From Lomentospora prolificans (taxonomy: Eukaryota; Ascomycota; Sordariomycetes; Microascales; Microascaceae), in assembly GCA_029532625.1 (NCBI GenBank), contig JARFXM010000007.1, positions 682,001-746,000 on the forward strand: a stretch of DNA of 64,000 bases, in the 5' to 3' direction. The notes under the pieces are model-generated. The model made no database searches. It had not been told where the DNA came from and saw only the letters and a program-made list of their open reading frames with translations. The stretch's first letter is position 1. Each line of letters begins with the position of its first letter. This document shows, one piece after another, positions 58,971 through 64,000 of the stretch. The position numbers and the translations under genes are program-made.

Positions 58971-60326
58971 ATGATCGGAACAGAAGACGACTACGTCCCC
59001 GCCTACGAGGAAAACGGCCAGCGCTTCGCCGACTGGACCGAATCGCTCGACTCCAACACTCTGGGCCTGCCTCTAACCCAGCACCCCTTCGCCGGCGGCG
59101 TGTGTCTCCCTCAGGGCTTCACCCCCGAGGAGCTGGACAGGCGTGACACTCAAGCCATCATCTTCACGCGCTTCTTCCAGGCCATCACCACCAAGAACCT
59201 AGACGTGGTGACGCTGATGGTCTCCAACGGCCTCATCTCGCCCTGCGCCGTTAACATGAACGGCGAGACGCCCCTCATCAACGCCGTGCAAACCGGCAAC
59301 ATGGCCGTCGTGCGCTCCCTAGTCGCCCTCGGCGCCGACGTAAGCGAGTTCGGCAGGTATAAAGGCGCAGAGAGGACACCCCTCCAAGTAGCCGCCGACA
59401 ATGGCTTCCTTCCCGCCGTCAAGTTCTTCATGGAAGAGTGTGGTGCCGACGACGGCGTGATTGCGCCCGACGGCCAGCTGGCTCTGCGGCTGGCGGCTGC
59501 AAAGGACCACCGCGAGGTCGTCGACTACCTCCCTTCGCGGAGAGGTGGCGGTTGGCTGCGCTGGAAGACGGAGCATTCGGTCCTGATGCGCCGCGTGCGC
59601 AAAGCCCGGCGCCGCATTTTTCGCGTCATACAGTTCCTCGTCTGGGATCTTCCCGAGTTCTTCCTTTACACCATCCCCAAGCACGGAATCGTCATTCCCA
59701 TAAAGAGAAAGGTGAAGTACGCCATCGAGAATCGCCACCTCTTTGGCGGCTGGTGCAAGCGCCAGGCTCTCGCATTCCCTGGTCGCGTGAAGCGTTGCGC
59801 CCAAGCCGTCGGCCACGGGCTCAGAAAGATTCCCCGCGCCATCGCGAGCGTCTTGAAGTGGCTCTGGCGCACGATCAAGGCCGCTCCTGGCCGGATAAAG
59901 AATGCTGCCGTCGTGGTCGGGAGGTGGTTTGCCGATGTAGCGCGGCGGTTCGGAAGGGCCGTCGCCTACGTTTTCACGCAGATCCTTTCAGTCCTCCACA
60001 CTCTGTCTATGGCGGTGATTACCTTCTTTAGGCAAATCACGCTCAAGGATGTGTGGAATGGGTTCTGTGGGCTGATGAGGGCTGTCTTCGTCGGACTGCC
60101 ACAAGCAGTTTGGGCGGGGATCAAGGCGCTGGGCGAGACGTCGTACGACGTGCTCAAGGCGCTGTTTGGGTTATTTGGGATGGCGGTCTGGTGGATCATT
60201 AGGATCATATGGTATATACTGCAGTATGTGCCTGCTCAAATTGTGACAATCATTGCATCCTTTGGAAAGTCGATAGCAAAGGCTTTCAAGGAGGTCATGG
60301 TCTGGTACGATCCCAAGAGGGTGTAA
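58971..60326 (+). CDS. Ankyrin-repeat protein with basic, Trp-rich C-terminal region
   Basis: Single exon, 451 aa. Residues about 60-190 contain at least two to three ankyrin-type repeats (GETPLINAVQTGNMAVVRSL, then RTPLQVAADNGFLPAVKFF, then LALRLAAAKDHREVVDYL). From about 195 to the end there are many amphipathic, basic, aromatic segments (KARRRIFRVIQFLVWDL, WKWL-like and SVLKWLWRTIKAAPGRI). Late hydrophobic stretches such as FGMAVWWIIRIIWYILQY could associate with membrane. No catalytic motif is seen. Ankyrin repeats point to protein binding. Function is unknown. The ATG is chosen because a TATA box lies 75 bp upstream. Confidence 0.85.
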   Translation: MIGTEDDYVPAYEENGQRFADWTESLDSNTLGLPLTQHPFAGGVCLPQGFTPEELDRRDTQAIIFTRFFQAITTKNLDVVTLMVSNGLISPCAVNMNGETPLINAVQTGNMAVVRSLVALGADVSEFGRYKGAERTPLQVAADNGFLPAVKFFMEECGADDGVIAPDGQLALRLAAAKDHREVVDYLPSRRGGGWLRWKTEHSVLMRRVRKARRRIFRVIQFLVWDLPEFFLYTIPKHGIVIPIKRKVKYAIENRHLFGGWCKRQALAFPGRVKRCAQAVGHGLRKIPRAIASVLKWLWRTIKAAPGRIKNAAVVVGRWFADVARRFGRAVAYVFTQILSVLHTLSMAVITFFRQITLKDVWNGFCGLMRAVFVGLPQAVWAGIKALGETSYDVLKALFGLFGMAVWWIIRIIWYILQYVPAQIVTIIASFGKSIAKAFKEVMVWYDPKRV

Positions 60327-61283
60327 TAGACCTTGGGGACTTAGATTCCCTAAAGTTGCCCCTTTCTCTTTGTTGATACCCTTTCTTTGTAACATTGATA
60401 CCGTCGTTGCGTTGTATAAATTCTTATGTCATTTTGTATAATAGAGACTGAATCATGATTACGGACGTGGGTTACGATGGGATGGCCTGTATAGTAGATA
60501 TCATTATGAGAGCTTCATTTAACGAACAACATGTTTAAACACCCTAGACACTCGCCTTTCGTAAATCATACATATATATGTGTGTATTGTTTCTTCCTTT
60601 CCTAAGTGTTTTCTTCCCCACTCGCCATTCTCTCCCTCCTTGTTTCCTGAGCAAGCATATCGATACCCTCGACCGACTTCTCCCACTCGGTTATCAAGTC
60701 ATTATCCACCATATCGGACCCCTAAAGGATAAGGAGGACTCTAGTACTCCTATCTGAAAGTCGATACCAAAGGCAAGGAGGCCGAGCGGACTGGGAAGCC
60801 GATTAGCCCACCATCCCGTAAAGTTCGGGAGATGGTATCTTTGTCGTGCCTCGGGGAGCAAGAAGCTCGTGATGATATTAGCGATTAGATGAGAAAATGA
60901 GCTAGATACTTTGGCGGGTTTCCTGGATAAAGATGGCATGGCTGCTGTCAATGGTTGAAGGCAGTTCCGTTACTCCGGCTACTTGAAATACTGATGATTA
61001 AACTCATACTGTTTTCGTGAACCTGATGACTAGGATGAAACCTTGATCTTTTTAATCGAGCTTGAAAACGTGATGATGGCCAATATTTCGAGCGTCGTGA
61101 TACTCAGCTCCAAGTTCAAGAAGGATCAACAAGTGCCTGCCGCATCGACCTCGAGACGAGGTGGTTTAGGTCTCAATATCTGTCCAATCCCCTTAACCTC
61201 CGTTTCTTAAACTTTCTACTTGTTATCTATTCTGCTCCCGGATCCTCATTCTTAGCTGAAGTTTCTCAGCTACCATCCCCGAC
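60327..61283. other. Intergenic with one weak minus-strand locus
   Basis: Between the ankyrin gene and the next hypothetical locus. The only coding-like part is the minus-strand candidate listed separately. The rest is AT-rich (for example near 60560-60600 TATATATG). Confidence 0.5.
60602..60939 (-). CDS. Possible small hypothetical gene or broken remnant
   Basis: From ATG 60939 an 81-codon reading frame gives a Lys/Ser-rich start, then HLPNFTGWWANRLPSPLGLL. A second open stretch (60721-60602) in another frame follows a TTTAG and encodes SDMVDNDLITEWEKSVEGI ending at a stop. Both look coding in composition. However, I found no intron that joins them in frame at a normal length, so this may be an unspliced 81-codon gene, a frame-shifted relic, or chance. 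I recognise no family. Confidence 0.25.
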
Positions 61284-62282
61284 ATGCCTCGGCCTCCTAA
61301 ACGGCACTCAAACTACGACATGCCACCCCGTAAGCGGCCTCTCATCACTCACCCTCAGACAAACCTGTGGCAAGCCGTATAAGATCCTCCCATCTACTCT
61401 ACAGTTTCTAACAAGATCAGCCTCGGCTCCCCCCAGCAAGCTGTTCCAGACGAGCAACCCCGGCCTTCCCAACTCACTGTTCCAGCCAGGAACGTGAGCT
61501 CCTCTTCCTCTATTGCCCCATTCTGGCATCCTCGCCTTTTTGTTTAGCAAGGTATCTCGGCCAAAGGCGCTCGCTCAAGGCCGAGACCTCGACAAAGCAA
61601 TGATTAACGCGACCGTCTAACCAAAGTTGGGATGTTGAGATGGATATTTCCCAGAAGCCGCGTGGAGAGTCATGGGAGTATCCCTGCCACAGGTGTATCT
61701 TTACTACCTGAGCTACTCGAACAAGAGCGCGCGCTTCGAGCTTGGTGTTGACACTACACGTAGGTTCCCATACCATATTTCGGTCGTCTACATTGACGAG
61801 TTAACAGTTACGCCGATCAGAATCCATACAAACAAGTGCGCACAATCCCACGCGGCCGACCTGCCCTGCACGCTCATCCCCGCAGAGCATCTAAACGACC
61901 TGGGCAAGCTGGCCCTTGCGACCGTTTCGCTGCCTCCTCGCGTGGAACTCGTACGTACGTATTCCACATCGGCAGCTTTCAGAATCTCTGATACAGAGAC
62001 GCTAACACTTCCAGACCGAGACGAGACCTTGAGCCTCTCCAAGAGAAGCGCCGCATCCCCCACGAGGTCGGCTGGAAGATAATTTGCAACGCGGGAGACC
62101 AACGGATCCCGATGGCCGGCAAGCTAGTAAACGCCGAGGACCTCCGCTACACCACGGCCGCGACCTCGGAGAGTGTTGTGCAGGAGCTTCCGGGAGACCA
62201 AGGCCCTTCTTCAAGAGTCTCGAGCTGCTTGCGCTGCTGGGCCCACCTTACTAGAAGCTTACACCGGCGAAGCCCCTTTCTT
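61284..62282 (+). CDS. Possible spliced hypothetical gene or decayed copy
   Basis: From ATG 61284 (MPRPPKRHSNYDMPP), GTAAGC at 61330 with a CTAAC branch and CAG at 61420 form an acceptable intron. A later block at about 61803-61940 reads NKCAQSHAADLPCTLIPAEH, with high GC third positions. A canonical branch-acceptor pair (GCTAACACTTCCAG) ends an intron at 62014, before EVGWKIICNAGDQRIP. Between them, about 61600-61800, all frames hit stops or need unusual introns. So a real gene with a wrong model, or a decayed one, both fit. No family is recognised. Confidence 0.25.
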
Positions 62283-62944
62283 AGCTAGTTAGATGAGGGG
62301 AATCTATGTGGGAAACTCATCCCATGCGTATGACTATTGGCCGTGCTTAGGGCAAATAATCTTTAATAACCGTTTGTCGGAAGGATCCAGGCGACAATGA
62401 TCGTTAGCCTCAACACAATTACCGTCCTTTGTCAAAACCCTTCCTCGTAGGCGCATTACAAAACGGGAAGCCTCTCCGGAGCCCATTGACAAACCCCTTC
62501 CCCCACAAAGCCGGACCTCGGCGGGCATGCCGCTGGCGATTTACGACTCCCCGTCGATGCTTTAGTCCACGGCCTAATCTGATGGGGTTCCGCCGGTTCC
62601 GGGTAAAGAGTCTCTCGACTATTATTGCTTTTACTAATAGGATTTTAGCCCCATGTCTAGCCAGCAATCATGACCACGCTCCAAGGTGGGCTACCGAAGT
62701 ACTACGAGGATCCAAGCTGGCTACGTGGGAGGCTTGCGCCAATCCTTCTAGAGCCTGCCCTTCGGTAAGGGTCCAATTTGCCTAAAATATTCTAGCGCTC
62801 TCCGTCAGTGTTCAGGCCTGACTTCTACTTCCTTTCCACCACAAACTCTGTCGCCGCTGGCTCTGCAATCCAGGAGCCTGGACCCTTCCTACAATGGCGC
62901 AGCATTCATTGAGGGGCTTTCCCATGTTAGTTTGGGAGTTTGGC

Positions 62945-62988
62945 GGCACGATAGCGGCACGATAGCGCCACATTAGCGCCACGATAGT
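62945..62988 (+). repeat. Four tandem 11-bp copies, GGCACGATAGC-like
   Basis: GGCACGATAGC (62945), the same (62956), GCCACATTAGC (62967), GCCACGATAGT (62978). Two are perfect, two have one to three differences. The array is bracketed by AGTTTGG-type sequences on each side. Confidence 0.9.
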
Positions 62989-63531
62989 GAGAGTTTGGAA
63001 GGAAGGGGGGGCGTTTTCTCGTCGCAGAATCCCGCGAGGGATCAAACCTCCTTACGCAGAAAAAGGACTACGAAGTACTAACGTAGGGAGAGCATTTAGG
63101 GCCGGACACATGTCGCCAGCCTGGCGAGCAAGGGCTCAAAAAAGTCCAAAAAACTGCACTTGTAGAGGCAAAGACGAACAAAGCCCCGAGCTAATGACAA
63201 AGAAGTTCGTCCGAATCTCGCCGAGAAGGGCCCAAGGCCACCGGGCGTTGCCTCGTTGGGCGAAAGCGCCCTTCTAGACTTGGGAGAGCCGAACCGAAGC
63301 CTCTTCGCAGCACAGTAGCGTGGACGCCAGCTCTGAGGCCTTTGGCCGGGCCCACGTTGCCCTTAGGCAGAAACGTTGGATAGGGCCTGGCCGCCATCAA
63401 CTCTTGGGAGAGGGAAAAGAGGGGGCGCCGAGGGCACAAGGAGACTGGACAGGGACTGGTATCCATGGGTGGCTGGCAGTTGGCCTCGGGTGCATCGAAT
63501 GAACGGCGCCCAAGTTTTCCGATCGCGGGAT

Positions 63532-63564
63532 TGACAACAGCATGACAACAGCAAGACGACAGCA
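63532..63564 (+). repeat. Three tandem 11-bp copies, TGACAACAGCA-like
   Basis: TGACAACAGCA (63532), the same (63543), then AGACGACAGCA (63554). The unit length equals that of the array at 62945 but the sequence differs. Confidence 0.85.
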
Positions 63565-64000
63565 AACGAAAAAGGTCGGACAAAGAGGAAGCGAAGAACC
63601 GACAGGGACAGGGCCAGTAAGGAGGCTTGCACCTTGCTTCCGACCTCATGAGATAAATTCCTGTCAGTCATGAGCTTTTTTTTTTTCCCTCTTCGAGACA
63701 GAGGTGGAAACGTGGTTGCGCTTTTGTGCCTTGCATTCCTTTGAGGCCTACGGCGAATGGTGACGGCTTGTGGCCCTCCATAATCGAGGGCTAATGCAAG
63801 GGACCACCAGAGGAGGACAGCAAGAATAGAGGGATTAACCCGGGTCTGCCTGCAGAATACGGAGGGCTGCTTTTCTCGAGATGGACGCGTTGCCTTTTGC
63901 CACTTTGTCAATATTGCTGTTACTTCGTAGATAATACCCGCTGGCTGGCCATCCCATCCGAGTTGAGCCGTCGTAGGGTAGCATCGAGAGCGAAAAAGAG

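Larger units (their letters stand above)
62283..64000. other. Right-end region without a convincing gene
   Basis: ORFs to 182 codons on both strands have no motif. Two small 11-bp tandem arrays lie in it (separate entries), and a CTGGCTGG word at 63941-63948. It could be gene-free or hold a transposon relic too decayed to read. Confidence 0.5.

Noticed and set aside
62283..63300. A possible transposon relic at the right end
   Set aside because: No terminal repeats, target-site duplication or transposase/reverse-transcriptase motif could be read.

Overview
The window looks like nuclear DNA from a filamentous ascomycete, most likely a sordariomycete. Genes are separate transcription units on both strands. 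Introns are mostly short (about 50-150 bp) with GTRNGT donors and AG acceptors. Several families are fungal: a Ste11-type MAPKKK with SAM and Ras-binding domains, a likely V-ATPase c' proteolipid, a yapsin-like GPI-anchored protease and a LaeA-like methyltransferase. I saw no prokaryotic operon, CRISPR array, rRNA, confident tRNA or intact transposon. No species is claimed.

Layout. 0-4.6 kb: the 5' part of a sulfotransferase-like P-loop protein (minus, runs off the left edge) and prephenate dehydratase PHA2 (minus). 4.6-11.5 kb: a long stretch with no convincing gene. 11.5-14.3 kb: STE11-like MAPKKK. 16.5-17.2 kb: gamma-glutamylcyclotransferase-like protein. 18.7-20.2 kb: secreted GPI-type aspartic protease (minus). 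20.3-25.8 kb: a second gene-free stretch. 25.8-26.6 kb: V-ATPase proteolipid with a 13-nt microexon. 27.2-30.1 kb: Vps18/Pep3 (minus). 31.2-32.9 kb: SAM-dependent methyltransferase (minus). 33-36.9 kb: gene-free. 36.9-38.4 kb: NDP-sugar 4,6-dehydratase (minus). 41.9-43.3 kb: SLC35/TPT-type transporter. 44.5-45.7 kb: Rpf1 (minus), divergent from glycyl-tRNA synthetase at 46.3-48.6 kb. 49.7-50.3 kb: beta-carbonic anhydrase. 50.8-53.1 kb: M3 oligopeptidase, converging on and overlapping an archaemetzincin (53.0-54.4 kb, minus). 55.9-57.1 kb: GH10 xylanase. 59.0-60.3 kb: ankyrin-repeat protein. 60.6-62.3 kb: two weak hypothetical loci. The right end is non-coding with small tandem repeats.

Functionally this is a mix of housekeeping genes (aminoacylation, ribosome assembly, vacuolar trafficking and acidification, phenylalanine synthesis), signalling (MAPKKK), and secreted or accessory enzymes (xylanase, aspartic protease). 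There is no obvious biosynthetic cluster. The nearest to a shared theme is the divergent NDP-sugar dehydratase and SLC35-family transporter. The most unusual signals are a recurrent CCAGCCAG/CTGGCTGG word confined to non-coding DNA, the overlapping tail-to-tail pair of HELGH metallopeptidases, the dual-start glycyl-tRNA synthetase, and the proteolipid microexon. All splice models were built by hand from frame continuity and splice signals; no database search was possible.
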